Positions 1 to 7,919 of a stretch of DNA of 64,000 bases are shown one piece after another (position 1 is the stretch's first letter; every line of letters starts with the position of its first letter). The stretch is from an uncultured Pedobacter sp. (lineage in GTDB: Bacteria > Bacteroidota > Bacteroidia > Sphingobacteriales > Sphingobacteriaceae): the NCBI GenBank assembly GCA_938008555.1, contig CALLKE010000093.1, positions 1-64,000 of the forward strand, given 5' to 3'. The position numbers and the translations under genes were made by a program. The notes under the pieces are model-generated. The model saw nothing but the letters and a program-made list of their open reading frames with translations, did not search any database and had not been told where the DNA came from.

Positions 1-189
1 ATACTTTTTTATCCCTGAAAAGAGTCATCATACATTTAGATACACTACCTAAAATTTACAATAGGTCTAAGCCCGATTACATTTCAATTAACATATCTAG
101 CAGCCTATTTAACTACACAACATCAAGCCACTTGGATAATTTTCGGTATAGCAATAAAAGCCTCATGGCACCAGCTTATTTTATAAACT

Positions 190-197
190 TATATTTG
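190..197 (+). promoter_or_regulatory. Candidate -7 promoter box of ftsK
   Basis: TATATTTG matches the Bacteroidota -7 consensus TAnnTTTG and lies 23 bases before the ftsK start codon. No clear TTG/TTTG -33 box is seen at the usual spacing. The 220 bases before ftsK hold no other gene that I can recognise. Confidence 0.45.
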
Positions 198-220
198 CGT
201 ATAATAAACTAAATTCACGA

Positions 221-2761
221 ATGCCTGCATCAGAGAACCAATTCAAAAACAGTAATTCTTTCAGAGACAAATCATCAAACAAAGAAAGAACTGTGCGTAA
301 AAAAGAAGAGGTACTACCTAAGTTCACTTTTAATGACAGACGTTTAATCAAAATTATTGGCCTATTTTTTTTAATCATTTCCCTTTATTTCATGGTTGCT
401 TTCACTTCCTACCTATTCACTTGGCAGGATGATCAGAGTTATGTTTTAAAATCAAACGGGGGGTGGAGTAATTTATTAAAAACTCAGAAAGAACTTCTTG
501 AAATAGGTCTCAAACAACCCATTGTTCAAAATTGGCTTGGTAAATTAGGAGCTCTGCTAGCACATCAATTTATTTATGAATGGTTTGGCGTATCCTCGTT
601 TATTTTTATTGGGGTATTCTTCATCATTGGATATCGCCTACTATTTAAAGTTAAAATATGGTCCATTAAAAAATCACTGGGCTACTGTTTTTTTCTACTA
701 CTATTCATTTCCATCTTACTTGGATATGGCCATGGATTTGTATCCGATTATCCACATTATTTAGAAGGTGCATTCGGATTCTGGACCAATAAATTGCTGC
801 GAGCTCAAATTGGAAATACAGGTACTGCAGGATTGCTCGTGTTTTCTGGTTTATCTGCACTCATTATTGCATACAACATTGACTTTCATATCAACCTAGT
901 AAATCGAAAAAACAACCAGCGCACTGAAACTCCCGATACTGATATAGCCAATGCTAACTGGAATGAACCAGAAGGTGAGCTACCATCTACCGTATCCTCA
1001 TTAGGGCTCGACTCAAGCACTTCCACGAATGCAGCCAATATACTTAGAGACAACATTCCATCCACCTATACAAATGAAGCTATCCATGAACTCGAAATTT
1101 TAACACCAGCTCAAGACTTACTTTTAGATACAACACCGCTTATTTCCGATACAAAGATTCAGGATATCGAACCTCATAACATGAAATTGAGCATCGAAAA
1201 ATCAGTAGAAGAAAAAACAGCTACCGAATTAGTAGAACAATTTGGCATGTTTGATCCAAAGCTTGATCTATCCAGCTATCAATATCCCACATTAGATCTC
1301 TTAGAAAACCATGGAACGAATAAAATAACAGTCAATGCTCAAGAGCTCGAGGCTAATAAGAATAAAATTGTTGAGACACTTAACCACTACAATATTGAAA
1401 TCGATAAGATAAAAGCCACGATTGGACCAACTGTTACCTTATATGAAATTATACCAGCACCTGGTGTCCGAATAGCCAAAATAAAAAACCTGGAAGATGA
1501 TATTGCTTTAAGTTTAGCCGCTCTCGGAATACGCATCATCGCTCCTATGCCTGGTAAGGGAACCATTGGAATAGAAGTTCCTAATAGACATCCTGAAATG
1601 GTTTCGATGCGGTCCATTCTTGCCACTGAAAAATTTCAGAATACGAGCATGGACCTACCTATTGCTTTGGGTAAAACCATTTCAAATGAAGTGTACATCG
1701 CTGATTTAGCAAAAATGCCCCACCTACTCGTTGCGGGAGCTACTGGGCAAGGTAAATCAGTTGGTATTAATGCAATATTGGTTTCATTACTTTACAAACT
1801 ACACCCATCTCAGCTCAAGTTTGTGCTTGTTGATCCTAAAAAGGTAGAGCTCACCTTATTTCGAAAGATTGAACGTCATTTCTTAGCCAAATTACCTGGT
1901 GAAGAAGATGCTATTATTACCGATACCAAAAAAGTAATTGCCACACTCAATTCCCTTTGTATCGAAATGGATCAACGCTACGATCTGTTGAAAAATGGTC
2001 AGGTACGTAATCTAAAAGAATACAATCACAAATTTGTAAACCGTAAGCTCAATCCAAATGACGGCCATCGGTTCTTGCCTTTCATTGTGCTCGTGATTGA
2101 TGAGTTTGCTGATTTGATGATGACCGCCGGCAAAGAAGTAGAAACCCCCATTGCTCGTTTGGCACAATTAGCCCGTGCTGTGGGGATTCATTTAGTAATT
2201 GCCACACAAAGACCATCCGTTAATATCATTACAGGTACGATCAAAGCGAATTTTCCAGCAAGGCTTGCTTTTAGGGTTCTATCGAAGATAGATTCTAGAA
2301 CAATACTCGATGTAGGTGGTGCAGATCAACTCATCGGCCGTGGAGACATGCTCTTATCCACAGGAAGCGACCTCATCCGAATACAATGTGCATTTGTCGA
2401 TACCCCTGAGGTAGAGGGAATCTCTGATTACATTGGTGCACAACGAGGATATGCATCAGCATGGATGCTTCCTGAATATATTGACGACAACGCCGAATCG
2501 AGTATGAAAGAGTTCGATGCTAGCGATCGTGATCCACTTTTTGAAGATGCAGCTAGACTTATTGTCTTACACCAACAGGGTTCAACATCACTTATTCAAC
2601 GTAAACTAAAACTAGGCTATAACCGATCCGGAAGAATTATTGATCAGCTAGAAGCCGCTGGAGTTGTTGGACCATTCGAAGGAAGCAAAGCTCGAGAAGT
2701 ATTATTGCCAGACGAGTACTCCTTAGAACAGTTTTTAGACAACCTAAATAAAACAGATTAA
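221..2761 (+). CDS. ftsK: DNA translocase FtsK
   Basis: This is an 846-residue septal DNA translocase that pumps chromosome ends away from the closing division septum. The N-terminal ~220 residues hold about four membrane segments (starting near residues 43, 112, 152 and 200). An acidic linker (~230-340) follows, then the FtsK alpha/beta motor. Walker A is GATGQGKS at 506-513 and Walker B is IDEFAD at 626-631. The last ~65 residues look like the winged-helix gamma domain that reads polar DNA motifs. The length is normal for Bacteroidota, where the linker is short compared with E. coli. lolA follows on the same strand after ~250 bases, an order common in this phylum. The ATG at 221 gives the full membrane domain. 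The assignment is secure. Confidence 0.97.
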   Translation: MPASENQFKNSNSFRDKSSNKERTVRKKEEVLPKFTFNDRRLIKIIGLFFLIISLYFMVAFTSYLFTWQDDQSYVLKSNGGWSNLLKTQKELLEIGLKQPIVQNWLGKLGALLAHQFIYEWFGVSSFIFIGVFFIIGYRLLFKVKIWSIKKSLGYCFFLLLFISILLGYGHGFVSDYPHYLEGAFGFWTNKLLRAQIGNTGTAGLLVFSGLSALIIAYNIDFHINLVNRKNNQRTETPDTDIANANWNEPEGELPSTVSSLGLDSSTSTNAANILRDNIPSTYTNEAIHELEILTPAQDLLLDTTPLISDTKIQDIEPHNMKLSIEKSVEEKTATELVEQFGMFDPKLDLSSYQYPTLDLLENHGTNKITVNAQELEANKNKIVETLNHYNIEIDKIKATIGPTVTLYEIIPAPGVRIAKIKNLEDDIALSLAALGIRIIAPMPGKGTIGIEVPNRHPEMVSMRSILATEKFQNTSMDLPIALGKTISNEVYIADLAKMPHLLVAGATGQGKSVGINAILVSLLYKLHPSQLKFVLVDPKKVELTLFRKIERHFLAKLPGEEDAIITDTKKVIATLNSLCIEMDQRYDLLKNGQVRNLKEYNHKFVNRKLNPNDGHRFLPFIVLVIDEFADLMMTAGKEVETPIARLAQLARAVGIHLVIATQRPSVNIITGTIKANFPARLAFRVLSKIDSRTILDVGGADQLIGRGDMLLSTGSDLIRIQCAFVDTPEVEGISDYIGAQRGYASAWMLPEYIDDNAESSMKEFDASDRDPLFEDAARLIVLHQQGSTSLIQRKLKLGYNRSGRIIDQLEAAGVVGPFEGSKAREVLLPDEYSLEQFLDNLNKTD

Positions 2762-2854
2762 TGAAAACAATAGTGAAACATTATCAGCTATTGCTCTGCA
2801 GTTTTAAACACAAAACAACTTCTTGAAATATTTTCAAAAGAAACATCGGTAAAT

Positions 2855-2869
2855 AGCCCTATAAGGGCT
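2855..2869. repeat. Small inverted repeat between ftsK and lolA
   Basis: AGCCCT-ATA-AGGGCT is a perfect 6-bp hairpin. A further AGCCCT copy at 2881-2886 could pair with the same AGGGCT in an alternative fold. There is no T-tract, so it is a poor intrinsic terminator. It could be an mRNA-processing or attenuation structure between ftsK and lolA. The rest of the 250-base gap looks empty. Confidence 0.35.
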
Positions 2870-3014
2870 TAGCCCCCAAAAGCCCTAAGTCTTCAATCAA
2901 CAATGGATAAACAAATTTAAATACATGCAACCATCATAAGCTGCTGCATACAAACCCCTAAATAAATAATTAGCTTATGATAGCTTCATGACCTTTAAAA
3001 AATCAATTAAAAAC

Positions 3015-3662
3015 ATGAAAAAACTAATCAGCTGTATCGTTATCGTAGGAACTACCTTCTGTTTATTTGCGCAAACCGACACCAAGGCAAAAGCCATTCT
3101 TGCAGAAGTGAGTAAGAAATATCGAACACTTAATAGCTTTAAAGCGGACTTTTCGTACACGATTGATAATCCACAAGCAAAAGTAAAAGATACCCAATCA
3201 GGAACACTGCTTGTTTTATCGAGAGCTAATAAATATAAAGTCACTTTAAAAGGACAAGAACTTATCAGTGATGGTAAAAGCCAATGGACCTATCTTATTG
3301 CGGATAAAGAGGTCCAGTTAAGCAATGTAGATAATAGTCCTAACACCCTAAATCCAGCTAAAATATTCACGATTTATGAAAAAGGATTTAAGTATTTATA
3401 TACAGAAGATTCCAAGGTTGATGGTAGAGCATGCTACGTGATTGATCTAGTTCCAACTGACGACAAGCGCTCTTTTTTTAAAATACGCCTGAAGATAGAT
3501 AAGATCAGTAAATTAATCACAAACGCTTTAATATTTGATAAAAATGGAAGTCGATATACATACGCAATCAAATCATTTACCCCAAATGTAAATGTTCAGG
3601 AATCCATCTTCACATTCGACTCCAAAAAATATCCTGGAGTAGAGGTTGTGGATCTTCGATGA
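3015..3662 (+). CDS. lolA: Outer-membrane lipoprotein carrier protein LolA
   Basis: This periplasmic chaperone would ferry lipoproteins from the inner to the outer membrane. I start it at 3015, because the nine extra residues from the in-frame ATG at 2988 would spoil the signal peptide. From 3015 the protein opens with a classic signal sequence ending CLFAQ, with cleavage before TDTK. The mature part has the LolA pattern: a helix ending in LNSFKADFSY, then alternating strands (QSGTLLVLSRANKYKV, LISDGKSQWTYL) forming the open half-barrel, and a C-terminal FDSKKYPGVEVVDLR. At 215 residues it has the usual length. It fits with lnt (18440) and the many lipoproteins in the window. Confidence 0.93.
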   Translation: MKKLISCIVIVGTTFCLFAQTDTKAKAILAEVSKKYRTLNSFKADFSYTIDNPQAKVKDTQSGTLLVLSRANKYKVTLKGQELISDGKSQWTYLIADKEVQLSNVDNSPNTLNPAKIFTIYEKGFKYLYTEDSKVDGRACYVIDLVPTDDKRSFFKIRLKIDKISKLITNALIFDKNGSRYTYAIKSFTPNVNVQESIFTFDSKKYPGVEVVDLR

Positions 3663-3790
3663 TAAACCTTTATTTACAAAACCAACATAGGCCAACAGCT
3701 TTAAAAGCAAGCAATAGGGAAATAGATGAAATCACAATCATGTACTTGAAAACCCCAGTATGTTCACACTATTTTTTAATTTGATGCATT

Positions 3791-4069
3791 ATGGTAATTT
3801 CTTTTACTCAACACACACTTGAGAAACTCGAGAAACTTGTCGAAAAAATGGGCTATAAAATTCGATATGAAAAAGGAAATTTCAGAACTGGGACTTGCAT
3901 ATTAGAACGTAGTAAAATAATTGTAGTCAATAAGTTCTCCAACTTGGAGAGTAAAATTCTTGCATTAATTGAATTGATACCTCATCTAGAAATAGATGAA
4001 ACGTTATTCGATAGCAAACAACGCCAGTTTTTTTACTCATTTAAAAATTACGGCACCGTACTCAAATGA
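3791..4069 (+). CDS. Small conserved hypothetical protein
   Basis: A 92-residue soluble protein with no signal peptide or membrane segment. The pattern is an N-terminal helix (residues ~6-19), a GYKIRYEKGNF strand turn, CILERSKIIVVNKF strands, then a C-terminal helix. I recall similar ~90-residue proteins of unknown function in other Bacteroidota, but no named domain. Its stop overlaps the start of the downstream hydrolase by four bases (ATGA at 4066-4069), so the two are almost certainly translationally coupled. That points to a shared role. No function is proposed. Confidence 0.75.
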   Translation: MVISFTQHTLEKLEKLVEKMGYKIRYEKGNFRTGTCILERSKIIVVNKFSNLESKILALIELIPHLEIDETLFDSKQRQFFYSFKNYGTVLK

Positions 4070-4827
4070 AAATTACATTTCTAGGAACTGGGACATCACA
4101 GGGCATTCCTGTTATTGCTTGCGACTGTCCAGTCTGCATATCCAATGATCCCCGAGACAAACGCTTACGCGCATCTATCTTAATTGAAGACAAAAACAAA
4201 GTGATCGTTATTGATTCCGGGCCTGATTTTAGATATCAAATGCTACGAGCCAAAGTAAAGTCTTTAGACGCGATCGTGTTTACACACGAGCATAAGGATC
4301 ACGTAGCCGGGATGGATGATATTCGAGCCTTTAACCACAAGCAGCAATCAGAGATTGATATCTATGCTCATGAACGTGTTCAAGAAGCCCTAAAACGAGA
4401 ATTTGCTTATATTTTTTCTCACATTAAATATCCGGGAGTACCGCTAGTACATTTACATGAAATCAATAAAAAACCTTTCAAAATTGGAGAGGTGGCATTA
4501 CTTCCGATTGAAGTAATGCATTTTAAATTGCCTGTATTGGGTTTTAGAATAAATAATTTCACCTATATAACAGACGCAAAAACAGTATCCAAAGAAGAGA
4601 AGTCAAAGATCAAAGGCACAGAGGTACTTGTCATTAATGCACTCCAAAAAGAGAAGCATATTTCTCATTTCACGTTAGACGAAGCAATTGCTTTCGCAAA
4701 GGAAATAGGCGCTCCCAAAACATATTTCACACATCTGAGCCATCGAATGGACAAACATGATACTGTTTCAAAAAAATTACCTGAAGGGATTGAGATAGCT
4801 TACGACGGCCTCGTACTATCATTATAG
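4066..4827 (+). CDS. Metallo-beta-lactamase-fold hydrolase (PhnP-like)
   Basis: A 253-residue metal-dependent hydrolase of the PhnP/RNase Z-like branch of the MBL superfamily, whose members cleave phosphodiesters. It begins with the strand TFLGTGTSQGIP, then a cysteine cluster CDCPVC (residues 19-24) resembling the zinc-binding insertion of PhnP. The main metal motif is THEHKDH at 73-79, a variant of HxHxDH. Later ligands are plausible in the YITDAK region and in THLSHRMDKH near the C-terminus. No phosphonate genes are nearby, so a role in the phn pathway is not implied; the real substrate is unknown. Translation is coupled to the 92-residue protein upstream. Confidence 0.88.
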   Translation: MKITFLGTGTSQGIPVIACDCPVCISNDPRDKRLRASILIEDKNKVIVIDSGPDFRYQMLRAKVKSLDAIVFTHEHKDHVAGMDDIRAFNHKQQSEIDIYAHERVQEALKREFAYIFSHIKYPGVPLVHLHEINKKPFKIGEVALLPIEVMHFKLPVLGFRINNFTYITDAKTVSKEEKSKIKGTEVLVINALQKEKHISHFTLDEAIAFAKEIGAPKTYFTHLSHRMDKHDTVSKKLPEGIEIAYDGLVLSL

Positions 4828-4843
4828 ATTTAACATATTGATG

Positions 4844-4927
4844 TGCCCAGAACGAGATTCGAACTCGTACGTCCTTTCGAACGCCACCCCCTCAAGATGG
4901 TGCGTCTGCCAGTTTCGCCACCTGGGC
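4844..4927 (-). tRNA. tRNA-Leu (anticodon GAG)
   Basis: Read on the minus strand, the acceptor GCCCAGG (4927-4921) pairs with UCUGGGC, including one G-U pair, followed by discriminator A at 4844. The anticodon stem CCAUC/GGUGG encloses the loop UUGAGGG, giving anticodon GAG (plus-strand ctc at 4891-4893), which reads CUC and CUU. A long class II variable arm (CGUUC-GAAA-GGACG) confirms a leucine tRNA. The T-loop UUCGAAU sits in an ACGAG/CUCGU stem. CCA is not encoded. Confidence 0.96.
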
Positions 4928-4940
4928 TTTTTTGAGTTTG

Positions 4941-4948
4941 CAAATATA
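4941..4948 (-). promoter_or_regulatory. -7 promoter box of tRNA-Leu
   Basis: On the minus strand this reads TATATTTG, an exact TAnnTTTG match, ending 13 bases before the tRNA acceptor stem. The position suits initiation just upstream of the mature 5' end. No convincing -33 TTG was found. The rest of 4949-5173 shows nothing further. Confidence 0.55.
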
Positions 4949-5173
4949 GTTGCTTAATTGATAATTCCTATTCAGCTTTTCAAAATCATTTCAACATATT
5001 GAATCTATGTTTCGTCAAATAGTAGACCTATTTTTTGAAAATCAAATTTTTCGTACAAGTTGACAGCTGTCATGTGTGCACGTACTTCAAACTGATATTA
5101 TCATTCAAATGGGAGACATTATTCCTCAACAGAAACCTGACGACATAGTGCAAATGCATTATCCAAACAATCA

Positions 5174-5677
5174 TTATTTTGAATCTTCTGTACCGAAGCT
5201 TTGTTTTTCATTCTTTCCATCACTATTTAACGATTTCGTATAAAGTTTTTTAGATAGATGAATCTCTTTAGCAGCATCAATAGAGTGCGATCGATGAATA
5301 TCATCTTCTTTTTGAGCTAAATCAGATAAGCGCTCATAAAATTCGTGAAGATCATCTAATTCTTTCTCAGTCAAATCCTCAATATCTACCATTCGGTTAC
5401 TCGCTTTGTCATTCACTGCTATCAACTCATTTAGCTTGAGTTGTATGGCTTTAGATTCTTTGTTTTGTGATTTCTGAATCAGAAAAACCATCAAGAAGGT
5501 AATGATATTCGTTGCTGTGTTAATGATCAGTTGCCAAGCATTAGAATAATCAAAAATGGGGCCTGTTACGCCCCATATAAGTACAATAATTAATGCGTAA
5601 ACAAGGCCTTTAGAACTTCCTGTAAAAGCGGTTACCTTATTTGCCAAGTGCTCAAAAGTATTTTTTTTAGAATCCAT
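5174..5677 (-). CDS. Low-affinity iron permease family protein
   Basis: A 167-residue inner-membrane protein resembling the Iron_permease (FET4-like bacterial) family. The N-terminus has the typical sequence FEHLANKVTAFTGSSKG, followed by two membrane segments (about residues 25-41 and 50-66), the second ending LIQKSQNKESKAIQLKLNEL. This membrane-helix-then-amphipathic pattern is the family hallmark. The C-terminal ~90 residues are charged and probably helical or coiled coil, facing the cytoplasm. Iron transport is inferred from distant yeast homologues and is weakly proven for the bacterial family. It lies alone, downstream of fba on the same strand after a 52-base gap, and may be cotranscribed with it. 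Confidence 0.8.
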   Translation of the reverse strand: MDSKKNTFEHLANKVTAFTGSSKGLVYALIIVLIWGVTGPIFDYSNAWQLIINTATNIITFLMVFLIQKSQNKESKAIQLKLNELIAVNDKASNRMVDIEDLTEKELDDLHEFYERLSDLAQKEDDIHRSHSIDAAKEIHLSKKLYTKSLNSDGKNEKQSFGTEDSK

Positions 5678-5729
5678 GATAATAGCTGAAATAAAAACTC
5701 TAATTAAACATATGAGCTAAAGAACTACC

Positions 5730-6848
5730 CTATTTCATCACAAAAGCAGAGGGGGTATACGACTCAAGCTTGCTATTGACATCAATGCAGTTTAGATCTT
5801 CAAAAGCTTGAGTCAGACGCTTAACAAAATGCTCTTCACCCTTCCGTAACCAAACACGGGGGTCATAATACTTTTTATTAGGAGCATCCTCTCCTTCAGG
5901 ATTACCAATCTGGCTTTGAAGATATGCCTCTTTAGATTGGTAATATTCTTTGACACCTTCCCAAAAAGCCCATTGCATATCCGTATCAATATTCATTTTA
6001 ATAGCTCCATAAGAAATAGCCTCACGAATTTCTTCCTGCGATGAACCAGAACCACCATGAAACACAAAATTAATAGGTTGAGACACAGCTATTCCAAACT
6101 CTTTTCGAATATATTCTTGTGAATTTTTCAAAATAATAGGCTGCAATTTTACGTTGCCTGGTTTATATACTCCATGAACATTGCCAAAAGCTGCTGCTAT
6201 CGTGAATTTATCGCTAACACTCAATAATTCTTTGTAGGCATAAGCCACTTCAGAGGGCTGTGTATACAATTTGGAGCTATCTACATCACTGTTATCAACA
6301 CCATCCTCTTCACCACCTGTTACACCGAGTTCTATCTCAATAGTCATCCCCATGGCTTTCATACGAGCAAGGTATTTTTTACATATTTCGACGTTCTCCT
6401 CGATTGGCTCTTCCGATAAGTCAAGCATATGAGATGAAAATAATGGTCTTCCATTTTGAGCATAAAATCTTTCGCCATGCTCTAATAGACCATCAATCCA
6501 TGGAAGTAGTTTTTTAGCGGCATGATCCGTATGTAGAATAACGGCAACTCCGTAATGTTCTGCAAGTAGATGAACGTGCTGAGCTGCAGAAACACCTCCC
6601 AAAATGCAGGCTTGTAGCTTATCATTATTTAAAGATTTTCCTGCATAAAACTGAGCTCCTCCATTCGACAACTGAATGATCACTGGTGAGTTAACGGCCT
6701 TGGCTGTTTCCATCACTGCATTAATGGAATTTGTACCAATTACATTTACAGCCGGCAACGCAAAATGATGCTTTTTCGCTACTTCAAATAGTTCTTGAAC
6801 GGCATCGCCATGCAATACGCCCTTAAAATGTTTTAAATTCATCTTCAA
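5730..6848 (-). CDS. fbaA: Class II fructose-bisphosphate aldolase
   Basis: This zinc enzyme interconverts fructose 1,6-bisphosphate with dihydroxyacetone phosphate and glyceraldehyde 3-phosphate in glycolysis and gluconeogenesis. The 372 residues match the E. coli FbaA (class IIA) size. Active-site features are visible: ILHTDHAAKKLLPW with D108 and the zinc ligand H109, IEIELGVTGGEEDG (E173, E180/E181), AAFGNVHGVY (zinc ligand H225) and FVFHGGSGSS (H264 plus the phosphate-binding glycines). It is divergent from accD with ~125 bases between the starts, so the two may share a control region. The assignment is secure. Confidence 0.97.
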   Translation of the reverse strand: MKMNLKHFKGVLHGDAVQELFEVAKKHHFALPAVNVIGTNSINAVMETAKAVNSPVIIQLSNGGAQFYAGKSLNNDKLQACILGGVSAAQHVHLLAEHYGVAVILHTDHAAKKLLPWIDGLLEHGERFYAQNGRPLFSSHMLDLSEEPIEENVEICKKYLARMKAMGMTIEIELGVTGGEEDGVDNSDVDSSKLYTQPSEVAYAYKELLSVSDKFTIAAAFGNVHGVYKPGNVKLQPIILKNSQEYIRKEFGIAVSQPINFVFHGGSGSSQEEIREAISYGAIKMNIDTDMQWAFWEGVKEYYQSKEAYLQSQIGNPEGEDAPNKKYYDPRVWLRKGEEHFVKRLTQAFEDLNCIDVNSKLESYTPSAFVMK

Positions 6849-6974
6849 TATTTTATATCAATTTTGAAGCTAAATTATAAAATTAATGACAAGTGGAAGC
6901 AGAAAACATTCAGCCTCTACGGTGTTCATTAAAAAAATTGTTTCTTTGTGGATCTTTAAATTTATTCGGAATAC

Positions 6975-7820
6975 ATGGTTTGGTTTAAGCGGGAAAAAAA
7001 AGGAATAATTACCTCTACAAAGGAAAAAAAAGAAGCACCTGACGGCATCTGGAACAAATGCCCATCGTGCAAAAAAGCGTTGCATTACGCCGAACAATTA
7101 GAAAATAAATATGTGTGCCACTATTGTGACTATCATCTGCGGATTGGATCGAAAGAGTATTTCGAGATTCTATTTGATAATAACTCATTTACAGAATTAT
7201 ACGAAGACTTACGCTCAGCGGATCCTTTGAATTTTTCAGACAACAAAAAATATACCGAGCGATTAGAAGAAAGCTATGCCAAAACAGGAGTAAATGATGC
7301 AATACGATCTGCCCATGGCAAGCTCGAGGAGCAAGATATCGTCATTGCTTGCATGGATTTTAATTTCATTGGAGGATCCATGGGGTCTGTTGTTGGTGAA
7401 AAAATTGCTCGCTCCATTGATTATAGCATTGATCATAAAATCCCTTTTTTAATGATATCCAAATCGGGTGGCGCTCGCATGATGGAAGCAGCTTTCTCGC
7501 TCATGCAAATGGCAAAAACATCAGCCAAACTAGCTTTATTGAGTAAAGCAAAAATCCCATACATCTCCTTGTTAACGGATCCAACTACCGGTGGAGTCAC
7601 CGCCTCTTATGCTATGCTCGGAGACATCAACATTGCCGAACCAGGGGCTCTAATTGGCTTTGCTGGACCACGTGTCATTAAAGAAACTATCAAAAAAGAT
7701 TTGCCTAAAGGATTTCAAACATCTGAATTTGTTTTGGAGCATGGATTCCTTGATTTTATTGTCGATAGGAGACGCATGAAAGCTAAAATTGCCTCTTTTA
7801 TTAGAATGATGGCAAACTGA
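6975..7820 (+). CDS. accD: Acetyl-CoA carboxylase carboxyltransferase subunit beta
   Basis: The beta half of the carboxyltransferase, which moves the carboxyl group from biotin to acetyl-CoA to make malonyl-CoA for fatty acid synthesis. The N-terminal zinc ribbon has C29, C32, C48 and C51. The carboxyltransferase core follows, with [18 protein letters not shown], the oxyanion-hole region [19 protein letters not shown] and [14 protein letters not shown]. The length of 281 is standard. The alpha subunit is not in the window. A weak -7-like TTTCTTTG lies at 6941-6948. The gene ends at a shared bidirectional terminator facing valS. Confidence 0.97.
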   Translation: MVWFKREKKGIITSTKEKKEAPDGIWNKCPSCKKALHYAEQLENKYVCHYCDYHLRIGSKEYFEILFDNNSFTELYEDLRSADPLNFSDNKKYTERLEESYAKTGVNDAIRSAHGKLEEQDIVIACMDFNFIGGSMGSVVGEKIARSIDYSIDHKIPFLMISKSGGARMMEAAFSLMQMAKTSAKLALLSKAKIPYISLLTDPTTGGVTASYAMLGDINIAEPGALIGFAGPRVIKETIKKDLPKGFQTSEFVLEHGFLDFIVDRRRMKAKIASFIRMMAN

Positions 7821-7866
7821 TTATCCTACTTATCTAAAAGCCAATTTGTTAGCTATGGGAAAGAAT

Positions 7867-7905
7867 AATAAAAGGTTGTAGAAGATTTATCTACAACCTT
7901 TTATT
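7867..7905. terminator. Bidirectional terminator between accD and valS
   Basis: A perfect 16-bp stem: AATAAAAGGTTGTAGA (7867-7882), a 7-base loop and its complement (7890-7905), flanked by A/T runs on both sides. It sits between the convergent ends of accD and valS, so it can stop transcription from either direction. Confidence 0.9.
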
Positions 7906-7919
7906 TTGAAATAGAGATT

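Noticed and set aside
1..220. Search for a gene end before ftsK
   Set aside because: All frames are closed by stops within short distances and no motif was recognised.
6870..7097. 75-residue minus-strand frame between fbaA and accD
   Set aside because: It overlaps the accD start on the opposite strand and reads low-complexity phenylalanine runs from A-rich DNA.
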